A DNA stretch of 64,000 nt from positions 3,524,280 through 3,588,279 of the forward strand of contig CM041297.1 of assembly GCA_023052935.1 (NCBI GenBank). The letters are read 5' to 3'. The position numbers and the translations under genes are program-made. Below the pieces are notes generated by a model. That model was given only the letters and a program-made list of their open reading frames with translations, searched no databases and was not told where the DNA came from. This DNA is from Piezodorus guildinii (Eukaryota > Arthropoda > Insecta > Hemiptera > Pentatomidae). Below, in pieces: positions 31,040 through 42,623 of the stretch. The stretch's first letter is position 1; every line of letters starts with the position of its first letter.

Positions 31040-31525
31040 TAACTCGAGAATCGTAAAAGTCTTATAATTTTTCCTCTATTCACGATTTACTCAAAAACGA
31101 CCAAAACGATTTTAATTTAATTAATCTTGTAAAATTTAATGGGCTTTAATATCGAGTAGGTTTAGGTGGTAATTTAAATAGTCTGAAAGGGCTTAAGTTT
31201 CGATATTTTTAATTTTCTTCTTGTAAAGTAATATTAATTTTGTAGATTCGAAAAACAAACCATTTCATCTTGTTATCATAGACAAAAAAAAAAAAAAATG
31301 TAGGTCAATATACCAGTTGATTTGATAACAAACTAAATGAGAAAAGAGAACTAAAAACGAGTATATTTTCTTGAGTAGATTTTGTTGGAACATGAGAATA
31401 GTAATAATAGATGTATAATATACCGTTAGAAAGCTTAATATCTGAGAATAAATAATGTAAGTTTTCTTATGTCTAAAGTTGTATAAGTTAACGGAGTGTT
31501 GAAAAGCAGAATAAAACCTTTATTG
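31040..31525 (+). mobile_element. Helentron-like fragment
   Basis: TAAAATTTAATGGGCTTTAA, CTGAAAGGGCTTAAGTTTCG and ATAATATACCGTTAGAAAGC follow the family centre. Both termini are missing. A possible 3' end remnant (ACGGGGGTTAGTGAAATTCG) is at 32190-32210. Confidence 0.55.
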
Positions 31526-31539
31526 GGTTTCTAAGATAG

Positions 31540-31870
31540 TACTAAAACCTACACGAACCTACGTACTTGAACTGTGGGGGACAGCCAAATTTTCCAAATC
31601 AAACGCATCCAATCCTTCCAACAAAGTCCTCCGAACAATAGTTAATGCTCCTTATTATGTCACCAATCATACCTTACACCGCGACCTAAATATTCCATTT
31701 ATTTTAGACCTTATTCCATCAAAATTCTCTAAATTCCATCAGAACCTTATCCATCACCCTAATCCCTAGCTAAATTCTTATCCAGCTCCACACATCCTTA
31801 CCATCCTCCTAGAAGGTTGAAACGGCAGTGGCCCCGTGATTCTTGTAACATGTACATTGAGTTCTAGCAT
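31540..31870 (+). pseudogene. Jockey-like 3' end, divergent subfamily
   Basis: Frames give an L-W-G type box near 31575, a QSLQQ/KVLRTIVNAPYYV-type stretch (31600-31660) and the terminal PPRRLKRQWPRD block at 31808-31845. It is more diverged from the other Jockey copies than they are from each other. Confidence 0.65.
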
Positions 31871-32680
31871 TGCTATATTCTCCACTCACGTGCTGTATGC
31901 TTGAGGATTGTTATAGTATGAGTGACTATGTATATATTTTTATTGATTTTTTTTGTATATAGTAATATTATTATTTTTTATAGATTTATTGTTTTATATA
32001 TTTTAATGTTGTACTTGATCACTATTAAAAATGTCCTAATTAGGACAGATCTAATATTACTCATAAAAATTATTTCATTAAAAAAAATAAAAAATATATC
32101 TATTTGATCTGATAAAGAGAATCAATGTAATTCTTTAAACTTTTTCATATTTAACTTCATTTAAAAGTTTCATATTGATTTTAACAACGGGGGTTAGTGA
32201 AATTCGTGATGATTTAATTTGGAAAATTAGATTGAAGTGCACAATTTAAAAATAAAAATACCATACGTAACCTTTCCATATTGAAAAAAGTTAAAAAACA
32301 ATTTTAGATATCGTTGGGGAGTATACTAGCTGGCGAAATGATCCAGTTCTTACAGGGTTTATCGGGATTGGAGCTGATACGAGCCCATAACGGGGCGACA
32401 GCTTTCCAAGAGAAGACATTACCGAAGACAATATAAAAGGCTTGGCAATTACAGGCAGTTTGAAAGGGCGCTATCTAAAGTGAGGTGGTTGGTAGTTAAT
32501 AGTTAATAGGGACCATATCTAGTCCGTCCTTCTTCAGATAGCTCTCAGCTTAGGTGCTCTTAATGGCTTTTAGTTTTATCTTCGACTCTTTGTCTGTCTC
32601 GAGGTCTTCGGAATCTGTCTCCGAAATAATCTCGAAACGATAAAATAGTCGCCAAAAGTCCCGGGAATCCTGATATGTAG
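31871..32680. other. AT-rich spacer
   Basis: A T/A-rich 31.9-32.1 kb part (the 61-codon frame there is low complexity), then 32.3-32.6 kb without recognised content. Confidence 0.4.
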
Positions 32681-32684
32681 AATG

Positions 32685-32900
32685 TGGTTACAAGTGTACC
32701 AGCTACAGCATACCCAAGGTACTGGGTTCAAACTCAACAGATGGTCCAAGGCATTTTTAAAGAGTGTTAACATTCGTTGGTTATACTGTAAAGATCCCTA
32801 TCCTAATTAAACCTAGATAGGCAAAATTTAGGACTCCCACTGTAGCATCGTCCGATTAGCCACAGTAGCATAAAGGGACGTTAAATAAATAAACAACAAA
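32685..32900 (+). mobile_element. SINE family 1, internally deleted
   Basis: Decayed head with GGGTTCAAACTCAACAG, then a jump to AAAGATCCCTATCCTAATTA and a well-preserved 3' half ending AAATAAATAAACAACAAA. Confidence 0.75.
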
Positions 32901-33146
32901 AAAATATCATTGATTAGCAAAAATTTCAATTCGCTAACCTTCCTTACAATTCTGAATCCAGCAATATCCCATTCGTAGCATTTGAATTTCGTAAGGCCTT
33001 ATAATCGGTATAAAACCGGTTCAGGGACTTTGCATATCAGAGTATAGTCCTTTATTTAAACGATTTGTAAGTAATTTAATCCCTTTCTGGTCTTCTACGA
33101 AAATATTTTAGTAATAAATAAATGAGTCAATCGTGAATAAAGAAAT

Positions 33147-34473
33147 AAAAAATCTGATGTGCTCACGCAACAAACGACTTACCCTTACTACAGTTGTTTA
33201 AATCAATTTATAGTTCTTAAATACAGTTAGAGATGAAACAAGTTTAAAGAATTAATAACATTGAGTTTTGATAGAAACATATGTTTTATTAAATAATCTA
33301 GTACAATATTTTTTACTACAATCAGTTAGTTTTATCACGACTTTTCATTCATAAAGACGCACTGGGTTTTTTTTTTTTGGGGGGGGGGGAGGCTGGGATC
33401 TTGGTCATTTGGACTCAGAAGACCGTAAAAAGTGAATTTTCCGTGAAAATTGGAATTTGAAAATTTTCAATATCACAATACTTTCCCTTACTATATATTC
33501 CATATATAGATAATAATAATAATAATAGGCTTACCGAACCCGAAGGTTCGATGCCGATACCACCAAAATCCGCCTACACAGACTCGTCCAATGTTCACAA
33601 TTCAAGCCCAAGCCCCCGAGATCAGCCTTAACGCAATCCTCCCATCTACGCTTCGGTTTACCTTTCGGACGCCTACCAGTAGGATCAGCAAATACCAACT
33701 TTCTCGGAATCCGCTCCTCGTCGAGCCCAACAACTTTACTCGCCCATTTGAGTCTCCGCGATGCAATCAGCTCAATTATATTCACTGGATACAAGTTCTG
33801 CAATTCCGCGTTGTGCAACTTTCTAAACTCCCCAGTGGCCTCATCCTTATTTTCGAAAACCATAAGCCGTTGTTCATCCTTCAAAGTAAACGGCCACGTT
33901 TCACATCCGTAAAGAACCGTTGGAAGAATTATAGTTTTATAAATTCTAACCTTCAAGTTTTAGATAGAAGCCGCGAGCTAAGTAACTTATCAAATAAATA
34001 ATAACACGCATTTCCCACCATTAACCGGTACTTTATTTCTTCCTGGATTTCATTTTTTCTAGTTATCATTGAACCTAAATACTTGAATTTATCTACGCGT
34101 TCAAAAGTATGCCCAGATATATTAATATCATCAAGATCGCCACCGTTTCTGCTACTAGTCATATATTTCGTCTTATCGGTATTTAATTCGAGTCCTATTT
34201 CTTTACCGGTTTTTATTAGCACACTTGTATTTAGTTGTATGTTTCCGTGTCTTCACCTAGCAGTACCAGATCATCGGCTTACCCCAAAACCGGAATCTTA
34301 TCACCCATATTTAAGCCTTTCTCAGTACACATCACCTTTTCTATGACATATTCTAAAGCTATATTAAACAAAACAGGTGAAAAGGAGTCACCCTGTTTCA
34401 AACCCGACCGCACCTCAAATCTCTCGGAGTAATTATGACCGATTCTAACTTTACATAGATAAGTGAAAGTAAA
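33147..34473 (-). mobile_element. Helentron-like element, internally deleted and split by an RTE
   Basis: The left terminus is degenerate (TCTGATGTGCTCACGCAACA). After a deletion near 33360 the palindromic end follows (CACAATACTTTCCCTTACTA). The RTE at 33510-34455 sits in that palindrome, and AAGTGAAAGTAAA resumes at 34461. Confidence 0.5.
33510..34455 (-). pseudogene. RTE-like retrotransposon, 5'-truncated copy
   Basis: Minus strand 34455-34279 encodes KVRIGHNYSERFEVRSGLKQ and GDSFSPVLFNIALE. A stop replaces the Tyr of YADD near 34279. Then come LNTDKTKYM, YLGSMITRKN and, after a frame change near 33955, YGCETWPFTLKDEQRLMVFE. About 25 codons are lost after FENK. The end reads RRPKGKPKRRWEDCVKADLG. 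It shares the 3' end GGTTCGGTAAGCC(TATTAT)n with the 52.4-kb copy. It preserves the undamaged spacing at the site of the 5-bp duplication in that copy and a Lys codon where that copy has a stop. Confidence 0.9.
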
Positions 34474-34479
34474 AATATA

Positions 34480-35379
34480 TTGGGTTGATGCAAAATTAAT
34501 GCAGGTTTTTAGTAGGTATTGTAAATACGCCATATCTTTACTTTAACCATATATATTTAATCAAAATAATTTCCATCTGAATCAATGCACTTTTGCCAAC
34601 GTTCAACAAGCTTTCTTATTCCACCAGAAAAAAAATCCGAATCCCTGGACTCAATGAAATCACGAAAAGTATTTTCAATGTCGTCCTGGTTTTGAAAATT
34701 TTTCTCCCTCAAAAAAGTTGTCCAGATGCCTGAAAAAGTGGAAGTCTGTAGGAGAGAGGTCAGGTGAATAAGGCGGATGTTGGAGAACTTCGTAGCCCAA
34801 CTCGTGCAGTCGTCGAAGCGTTGGTTGTGCAACGTGTGGTCTGGCGTTATCGTGGAGCAGGATCGGCCCCTTCCGATTCATCAATGCTGGGCAAAGACGT
34901 TGCAATTTTTGAGTTCCGAGTTCCGCCGCCATTTCTCGTGTGGTTTTGGTTGGGTCTTCTTCCACTTTTGACCTCAGCTGGTCGTTGTCCAGAGCACGAT
35001 GACGGCCCCGACCTTCCTTGTCTTCGAGGTCGAAATCTCCTCTGCGAAACTTCTGGAACCAACGCTGCACCGTGCACTCATTAATAGCCCCCTGACCCCA
35101 CACTTCATTAATATTACGAGCCGTTTGCGCAGCGCTGCGCCCTAATTTAAATTCGTAAAAATAAATTTGACGAAAATCGCACTTTGACATTTTCGATTCA
35201 AGACCTTTGAACACACTGAACAAAACGATTTTACTAAACAAATTCATGGTGAAAGAGAGGGTATTAGATAAGGTTTGTTTTGGTATAATAATGATCAATG
35301 TTAGGATTAGCTTTGTTTACACAATTGGAATTAAGATATTGCAATAGAGGAAACCTGCATTAATTTTGCATCAACCCAA
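34480..35379 (-). mobile_element. mariner transposon, internally deleted
   Basis: Ends TTGGGTTGATGCAAAATTAA and its inverse (TTAATTTTGCATCAACCCAA) bound 900 bp. The minus-strand frame starting at 35298 (the natural Met is probably at 35190) encodes MSKCDFRQIYFYEFKLGRSA, the HTH part VQRWFQKFRRGDFDLEDKEG, then jumps at MAAELGT/QKLQRLCPAL into LLHDNARPHVAQPTLRRLHE and YSPDLSPTDFHFFRHLDNF. The ~380-bp deletion removes the first catalytic Asp region. The second and third Asp keep the D34D spacing. Non-functional. Confidence 0.9.
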
Positions 35380-36140
35380 TTTTAAATATTAAAATAAATA
35401 AATTTAAAAACAAATAAAGTAAAGATTTATAAAGTGGGAATCAACAACGATCTCGGCCTTATGATTCTCTTACACGGCTGTCGGACTAGAAACAGTACGA
35501 ATGTTTACATACTGTAGATCCCAATTCCCTTAAAAGGTTGTATAGTTATTATTTTTTTTTCATTCTTATAAAGACCTTAAAAGTAATGAACTTGAGACCT
35601 ATAATGGAACATCAATACCTACACGATTTCTTATTTTATTTTTTTTTCTATTTGAACGAAGCAATAAGGAACGAACATAAGAGTGGTTAAGTGCGATAGA
35701 AGGAACGACCGAGATAGCCGGCTGGGCGTATCATTTAGCCGCGATAGTGGAAAATTGGCCTTTAATTACCGCCTAAGTGCCCCTTCCTTGGAAGTAATTT
35801 ACTGTCGCGATAGTGGGCGATAGTAAAGTAGATTACTATTTTCCCGAAGGATAATTAGCACTATCTCTTTCAAATGAAATGCCAACAATAAATGTAAATT
35901 GCTCGACTAAATTGTTTTTATCTTTTATTTTATCCTGCAAATATCTTTTTAAACGATTTCTCAGTAAGAGGTCTTAATGACACTGGTGTAAAAATTGGTC
36001 TATTAGCCGTGGAACGTTTTAGTTATATTTAAATTACAAGATGACGTAACTAGCAAAATTTAGCAAGTGTTATTTTTTCCGTATTGCGGTCCAAGAACGC
36101 TGTATGGTTCTTTCTCAAGAATTAAAACGCTCTTGCAAAA
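35380..36140. other. spacer with four GCGATAG motifs
   Basis: GCGATAG occurs at 35693, 35741, 35807 and 35818, three of them as GCGATAGTGG or GCGATAGTAA. The 35660-35870 block is GC-richer than its surroundings. No ORF. Confidence 0.35.
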
Positions 36141-36144
36141 TAAT

Positions 36145-36300
36145 AATAAAAAAACTTGGTGCACAACACACAACTTTCAATTACCTTCCTTGTTAAAATA
36201 AATTTCGGAATATGAAGGATGTCTGACGAAAGCTTGATCTAGAAATTTGATATACTTTGGAACTATGTGACTATGTGAGAGATTTATTATTGAAGTTTAT
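36145..36300 (-). mobile_element. Helentron-like 3' end fragment
   Basis: ACTTGGTGCACAACACACAA and CTTTCAATTACCTTCCTTGT match the terminus with several changes. It is lost after about 36210. Confidence 0.4.
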
Positions 36301-36652
36301 TTATTAATTATTTTGAGAAATATTAACGGTGATCATAGGCGTTGGCAGGATTTTCTTTAGAAGGAGAATATAGATTGAAAATCATTAATTAGGAGCCACA
36401 TAGATATCGACTCAAAAATTAATTTTTCGAAGTATAACTGTATCTTAACAAACATTTTTTATTTATACACAATTTTAAAAATATTAAATTAATTAAAATT
36501 TTATTAGGGTTTCAAACTAGAAGTATATATAATAATTTTATATGTACTTACACAATCTGATACAGTATCTTTTTTGTTGGGCGGTTCTGTAATTTGCTTT
36601 GAACAAAAAAAAAGAAGGGATTGTATTTCTATACCACAATAATTAAGGCGAT

Positions 36653-36912
36653 TTTTTGTTTATTTAACGTCACTTTATGCTGCTTAGGGCTAATTGGACG
36701 ATGCTACAGCGGGAGTCCTAAATTTTGCCTATCCAGGTTTTATTAGAATAGGGATCTTTAACGAGTAACTGACATCGCACAGGCTCGGGATCACCTTTTA
36801 ACGTCCTCTCCGAAGGACGGCATAACTAAGGATTTTTTTTACTCCAATTAAAAAATCATAGGACCACCAGCGGGTTTTGAACCCGTGACCTTTGGCATAG
36901 GAGGCTGTTATG
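36653..36912 (-). mobile_element. SINE family 1, head truncated
   Basis: TTTGTTTATTTAACGTCACT through GGCATAGGAGGCTGTTATG. The acceptor half of the tRNA-like head is missing and is replaced by a T run. Confidence 0.8.
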
Positions 36913-37570
36913 TCCTTTTTTTTTGGTTATTATGTCTAAATTTTAAGAATTCTTTCATCGAGAATGGCGAAATTAAATTATAAAAAAAAAAAAATGATGA
37001 TGTGATTTTTGGAAGTAAAACTGCCTCAATCAGTGGTAATAGGTATAAGGCTTCAATGATTCTAGTCTTGCCTTCTATAAACCGTGAAAATAAGCAAAAT
37101 TTTAAATTTATAAGTAAAGAAAAAATAATAAGAAAAGTGATGATTGATTTCAGGCAATAAATATTTCGATTCGCTAACCATCCGAGTAATTGAGACGTTG
37201 ATTTCCAAAAGGTACTAAAGGACATTTTTTACGAAATTGATTTTTTTACATATTTTATTTCATCATTTAGTTTTATCTAAATCTTAAATTTGATTGTATC
37301 TAATGAACACTCATGTCCTTTAATAACGTGATTTAGAAATGTTATTAATCATAACAGAACATTTCATTTCATAACTTTAATATAGTTTTATTAATATAGT
37401 AAAGAAATAATTCTAGATTTTAATGCGAAAAGAATCGAATTAGCTGGTTTAATAATATAATAATATGAGATTTTCGCGCTTCCTGTAAAATTCCCCAGAA
37501 TGGATATAGTACCTTTTCGAAATCAACGTCTCAATTCTCAATCAAACAATATCCTATTGGTGACATTCCA
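36913..37570. other. AT-rich spacer
   Basis: The 105-codon minus-strand frame at 36908-37225 is AT-driven and Phe/Leu/Ile-rich, with no recognised domain. Nothing else seen. Confidence 0.35.
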
Positions 37571-37574
37571 GTTT

Positions 37575-37815
37575 CTCAGGTTTTAATCAAAATCGTTAGA
37601 GACGTTTTTGAGAAAATTGTAAAAAGGTGCTTAATGCATGGGATAAAGTAGGACTCCCGGTCAGCCGATTTTAGTGAAAAACTTGCTGTAACATTTCGGG
37701 GTTATATTAATCCTAAATATGAAATTTCAGTGTCGTACGGCTTACCGTTTTGTCGCTAGACTTACCACACACAAACACTGACCTTTTTTTTGGGACTTGG
37801 TTATTTGGACTCAGG
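37575..37815 (-). mobile_element. Helentron-like fragment
   Basis: TTTTGAGAAAATTGTAAAAA, GGTGCTTAATGCATGGGATA, CTAAATATGAAATTTCAGTG and ACTTGGTTATTTGGACTCAG. It stops before the palindrome. Confidence 0.55.
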
Positions 37816-38615
37816 ATCGATTTCAGGCAATCAAGATTAAGATTCACCTACCTTCCGTGCAATTTTTGATCCAACAATATCACATTCGTGGCATTTGGGT
37901 TTCGCAAGGTTTTGTAATGGGTACAAAACCGATTTTGTAGTCTGTAGCTGTTACTATGTAACGATTGGCATATGTTTTTCTTACTTTCTGGACTTCTACG
38001 ATAAAAGCAATAGATAATATAATTTAATATGTATTTATAATAGAGATGGGATAGGATCGGTTTATGCTGATACGTACGGCGGTGGAGAAAACGAAGCGTT
38101 ATAGTAGACCCCAGGGCCATGTTAATATGAAACCTAATATCGCAGCCGGAGATATTTCAGGCGGGAATTCCCTGTAAAGCGATTGGCCGATAGCCCTGGC
38201 GATTAAACCTCGCGCGGGAAATGAAATGTGGAATGGGCTTTGCGGGGGTAGATTTGTTGGCAAGGCTGGCCAATATTTAGGGGCTTCCTCGTATTTATGT
38301 TTGATGAAAAAGTGGATACCCTCCCTTGCGGGTTCTGGTTTGCATCCGGGATAGCACTCCCTGAATAAAATATCAGCTCATGTTTCTGGTTTCCTCTCGC
38401 ATTTCTCTGAGAATTTACAAAGTTGCCCTTACCGCTAAGTAAATACTAACTTTTTCGTATCTTTTTCCTTATTGATGCGAAGTGCGAGGGCTTTGGAAAT
38501 ATCATCTTCCTTGAAGGGAAATGGAAATGACGTTTTATCAGTTATGGAACTTCTAAGCTATCTCCCTAAAATTGATTTGTGTTAGAAAAGTTCAATGATG
38601 CATTTCTTCTGTCGT
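37816..38615. other. spacer with a GC-rich, E2F-like patch
   Basis: 38130-38360 is GC-rich, with ATTGG at about 38182 and CGCGCGGGAAAT (E2F-like) at 38211-38222. No exon recognised. Confidence 0.35.
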
Positions 38616-38617
38616 AG

Positions 38618-39290
38618 AATAGAATAGAATAGATTTTATTTGTCTTTGGGGTATTACAAATAGAGCCTGGCTTGGCTATTCACAATACACTTTTTTAAGT
38701 TATATACATATTTTAATAAAGATAAATAAAGTTTTTTTGTTTGTTTTTTTCCCTTCAATATAGTTGAGATAAAATTAAAAAAAAGATACATATGTTTTTG
38801 AAGTAATAATACATCTGTTTAAAAAAATAAAATAAAATAAAATACATATCATTTAAAAATAATAATACATCTGTTTAAAAAAATAAAATAAAATAAAATA
38901 CATATCATTTAAAAATAATAATACATCTGTTTAAAAAAATTGAATAAATAAATATATTAATAATGATAAATTAACAGTTTTTTTTTTCAATATAATAGAG
39001 ATAGAATAATAATAAAATAAAAATGTTTTCGAAATAATAATACATCTTAAAAAAAAAAAGAAAAGACAAAAAAAAAATTAGTACATTGGTATAGATAAAT
39101 TAACAGTCTTTCTTTTCCCTCCCTTTTTTTTCCAATATAGTTGAGATAAAAATAAAAATATATATGTTTTTAAAATAATAATACATCTCTTTAAAAAAAT
39201 AAAATAGACACTGTAAATAAATTAAAAAAACAAAACAAAAAAAAACATCTGTTTAAGGCTTTTTAGATTAAAATTTTACATTCCATTGAT
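38618..39290 (-). repeat. LINE 3' end with a ~67-bp minisatellite
   Basis: A (TAGAA)n tail at 38620-38635, followed by TTTGTCTTTGGGGTATTACA and AGCCTGGCTTGGCTATTC, is the 3' end of a LINE read in reverse (compare 62.34 kb). Upstream, a unit containing AATAATACATCTGTTTAAAA and ATAAAATACATATCATTTAA repeats about three times, then in weaker forms up to 39250. Confidence 0.6.
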
Positions 39291-39434
39291 AAAGTTCGGT
39301 TAGACTGCTGGTTACATCAGTTACAATTTGTATTAAGCTAATATTTACTTTAGGTTTCTGTCGTATGGTCAAAGTAACATAAACTAATAATTTATATCTA
39401 ACATTATAGACCATCAAATTAGTCCAGTATACAA

Positions 39435-39650
39435 TCATTTCACTCCAATATCCTTCGTAAAATCCTCAACGTTCCTTAGTTCGCCACGAACAAAATCATC
39501 CATAAAGACCTTAATATTCCATATGTTGCTGAGTTGGCCCACATAAGGTACCATCATGACAAACTCTAATCCCACTTGTTTTAATCCTTGCTGGCTTGAT
39601 GCACATTCCTGATCATCCTCCGAGGCGTCTGAATAAAAGATTGTTTAGAT
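39435..39650 (+). pseudogene. Jockey-like fragment
   Basis: TCCTTCGTAAAATCCTCAAC and TCCATAAAGACCTTAATATT (KILRKILN and LIHKDLNI) and the terminal TCCTCCGAGGCGTCTGAATA block. Short and frameshifted. Confidence 0.65.
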
Positions 39651-41065
39651 TACCGACTATGTACCTGTTGGCAGCTTACTGTATGTTTACTTGTTGTCTA
39701 ATCGAGTATAGTAATGATTTTTTTGGAATGTTGAGTACTGTATGAAAGAATATAGCCTCTAAGATACTGTACGGTGACAACACTGAGTAACCATAACCTC
39801 CCACTTAAGTTAAGACTTTCTTTTAACTTGAGAGGCTTATTTTATTGCATATTAACTTTTCCAAAATCTTGCGCTTTTCAACGGTATTTTTACGCCCTAA
39901 ATTACTACTCATAATTTAGGAATAATTTTTTGTTGACTTGTTAAAGATTATAATATATATAATATAATATATATATATATATAAACAGTGGGGGCATGTA
40001 GACAGTAGTGTGGATACAGAAGAGGAGGACCGGTCCAACAGCTGATAAGCAGGAGCCGTCTCACACACACACACTCTCTTGGAAGGACCTCTTCAGCCTT
40101 TACCGCGATATTAAGGATAATCTTAAAAGGATAGCTCCAATTCATTTATTAATAGCATTTTATACCAAAATTGGCAGGATTATATCTCGAATTTAAAATT
40201 AAATTTTATTCTGGACGTTTAAATGGGCAATATAAATTTAAACGATCTGTCGATCTGTAAGATTCCGAAGCCAATATATGTGATTCAGTAATGCGTGGAA
40301 ATGGGTTAGAGCTATTTAGATAAGATGATATTTTTATCGAATATATTTTTAAACAAATCGAAAAAAGTCATAGAATGAAAGTTGTAGAGAATCCAATTTC
40401 AAGTTTAAAATCCTCTCTATTAATTTGGACTAACTAATCCATATAGAGGTAAGCTTCAATTTTGCCAGCTATAAAGTCACTGTAGATTGTTTTAAATCTG
40501 ACGTATCAAGCAAATATTTTTTGCAAGCCCAAGGACGCGTGCACAAGAAAATCGATTAAAAAAATGTTTTTTTATGGTTCATACCAACCGAAGCTGAAAT
40601 TTAAAGAAGCAATTGACTTGAAATTTTATGCTCTACGACTTTCTTTCTATTGCTTTTTTCGATTTGAATAGTTGTTTCAAAGTTACAGCTGTCTCTTAAT
40701 TACCAAATTTGAGTTTTAAAACAAAAATGGAAAAATTTGCCTATTTCTGACGAAGGATCGAGGCAATATCACGCAACAAAATTCAATAAATAAGGTCATT
40801 TTTGGCAAGGAAATTTAACGTTTTTTTTATTTTGTAAAATATATATTTTCTTTATGAAGCACCGTTTTCGAGTTATAGGTGAATAACTGAAAAAAGTGCG
40901 AATATTTGAGGTTTTTCGGTTCCAAAAAGTTAAGTCACACCTGTGATGGTGAAAACTCAGATTACTTTTATTTAGACCATTTATTAAAACAATTTCCAGC
41001 TTTGTCCGAATTAATTCAAAAAATATCCTTATTTTACTGGGCTGATGTAGCATGATAAAAATAGT
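39651..41065. other. AT-rich spacer
   Basis: A short TA run at 39950-39982. 39985-40110 contains a CACACACACA run and a GC-richer frame without a known domain. The rest shows nothing I recognise. The minus-strand frame at 40796-41098 is unassigned. Confidence 0.4.
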
Positions 41066-41067
41066 TA

Positions 41068-41145
41068 TCCTGCCACGGCCGGGATTCGATCCTGGCACCT
41101 GGAGTACTTCACTCGTAATTATCTACTTGATACACCGTTCTCGTT
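41068..41145 (-). repeat. tRNA-like sequence
   Basis: Minus strand: a TGTATCAAGTAGATAA A-box-like part and GGATCGAATCCCGG, an excellent B box/T-arm. The anticodon arm does not form a clean 5-bp stem with a 7-nt loop and the acceptor stem is not convincing. A SINE head or tRNA relic is likelier than a gene. Confidence 0.35.
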
Positions 41146-41182
41146 CAAGTTATTAAGATGATTGACGAACGTTTTGATCACA

Positions 41183-41440
41183 TTTTTTTATTTTTATTGA
41201 TTTAAAACTGTATTAGTAAATACATCAAGTAAATTGGCTCATAATAAACATAAGAGAATATTCCCATTGGCAACACTCTACTAGGTAATCTACACTAGAA
41301 GGTATCCAGGCCATCTTCTTTTCAGACGCCTCGGAGGATTGTCAGGAAGGATTGAAACTAGTGGGTTAATGTGGGAGTGGAGTTAGTCATGGAAGGGCCA
41401 AATCAGCAACATATGGGACATTTTGGCAATATGCTCTATC
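41183..41440 (-). pseudogene. Jockey-like 3' end, short copy
   Basis: Tail ATTGATTTAAAACTGTATTA, then the PRRLKRRWP block in reverse (CTTTTCAGACGCCTCGGAGG) and a part of the upstream codons. It breaks where the next copy's tail begins. Confidence 0.65.
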
Positions 41441-41454
41441 TTTTTTTTTTTTTA

Positions 41455-42100
41455 AGCATATTTATTGATATTTACAACTGTATTAAATAAAAATGCATCT
41501 AGTAAATGTGATGGTAATATACAAAACTGTCATGAAAAACATGTAGAGACACTACCCAGTGGCAGCACTCGAAAAATATTCTAAACTAGAAGATCCCGGG
41601 GCCATTTCCTTTTCAGGCGCCTCGGAGGATTATCCGGAATTGAAGAGGAAGAAAGGATTGAAACTAGTGAGTTAGAGTGCAGAATGGAGTTTGTCATGAA
41701 AGGATTGATAACTGGTCCGGGCCAAATCAGTAACATGGGGAACATTAAGGTCTCTATGGATAAGTTTTTCGTGACAAAGTAAGGAGCATTGAGGATTTTT
41801 GGATTGTAAGGATTGAATACAGGATGAATTTGATGGTTTACTGAAGCCCCAGAGCTCAACTCCGTAGGTCCAGATAGGCCGTAGGATGGTTAATATAGAT
41901 GAGCCTTTTGTAGTTAAGTGGAAGGTTAGAGCGTCTGTCCAGTAAGTGTTGAAGTAAGCGAAAGCGTTGGGCAGTTTCTTGTCGTTTCAGTCTTGTATGA
42001 GGGTTCCAAGTGAGACGTTTGTCAAGTAGGAGTCCTAGATAGCGAATCTGTTCAACCGGGACTAGCGGAATATTATTAAAGGATACTGTAGGCAGGAATT
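41455..42100 (-). pseudogene. Jockey-like 3' end
   Basis: The minus-strand frame at 41859-41581 encodes NPKILNAPYFVTKNLSIETL and ends SSIPDNPPRRLKRKWPRDLL. Upstream are LLQHLLDRRSNLPL-type codons (41920-41960) and RLGVPLVPVEQIRYLGL-type codons (42030-42060). It lies head-to-tail behind the copy at 41183. Confidence 0.8.
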
Positions 42101-42622
42101 CATAGGTTTACGACGATGATCCTACCTAACCTTTAAGCATTGAAAACTCAAACATTTCAGATACATTTAAAACCAGCTATAATAAATAATAAAATTGACT
42201 TTTACGTGATGTTGATTTTTGGAAATGTAAAAACGAAAGACGTAAATAACTTTCGATTACAAAGCGTTTACTTTCGATATGAGAGAAATTTTCGGCATTT
42301 AGCGTACCCGACCGCCAACCTTTGCCGCGAGGAAATCGGAAGTGGTGAAGGCGTAGCTCGGCTGTCCATGGAAACATCGACTTGTGTATAAACATCACAG
42401 TTAGGATTATATAACTCAAACTGAGTTTTTTTTTTGTTGTTTGTTTTTTACATAATACATAAAATAACACGACATATCAGATTATATTCTAATAAATTAG
42501 TAATACACTTCTGAGTCTTAAATATTCATATTGTTTTCATTTTATTAATATTAATATATAATTTTCACTAGAAGAGTATATGTTTGACATTGATAGTAAA
42601 AACAGATAAATATTAGCCTTTT
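42101..42622. other. spacer, nothing recognised
   Basis: Two overlapping open frames on opposite strands (42140-42391, 42177-42470) have no known domain. Confidence 0.35.
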
Positions 42623-42623
42623 T

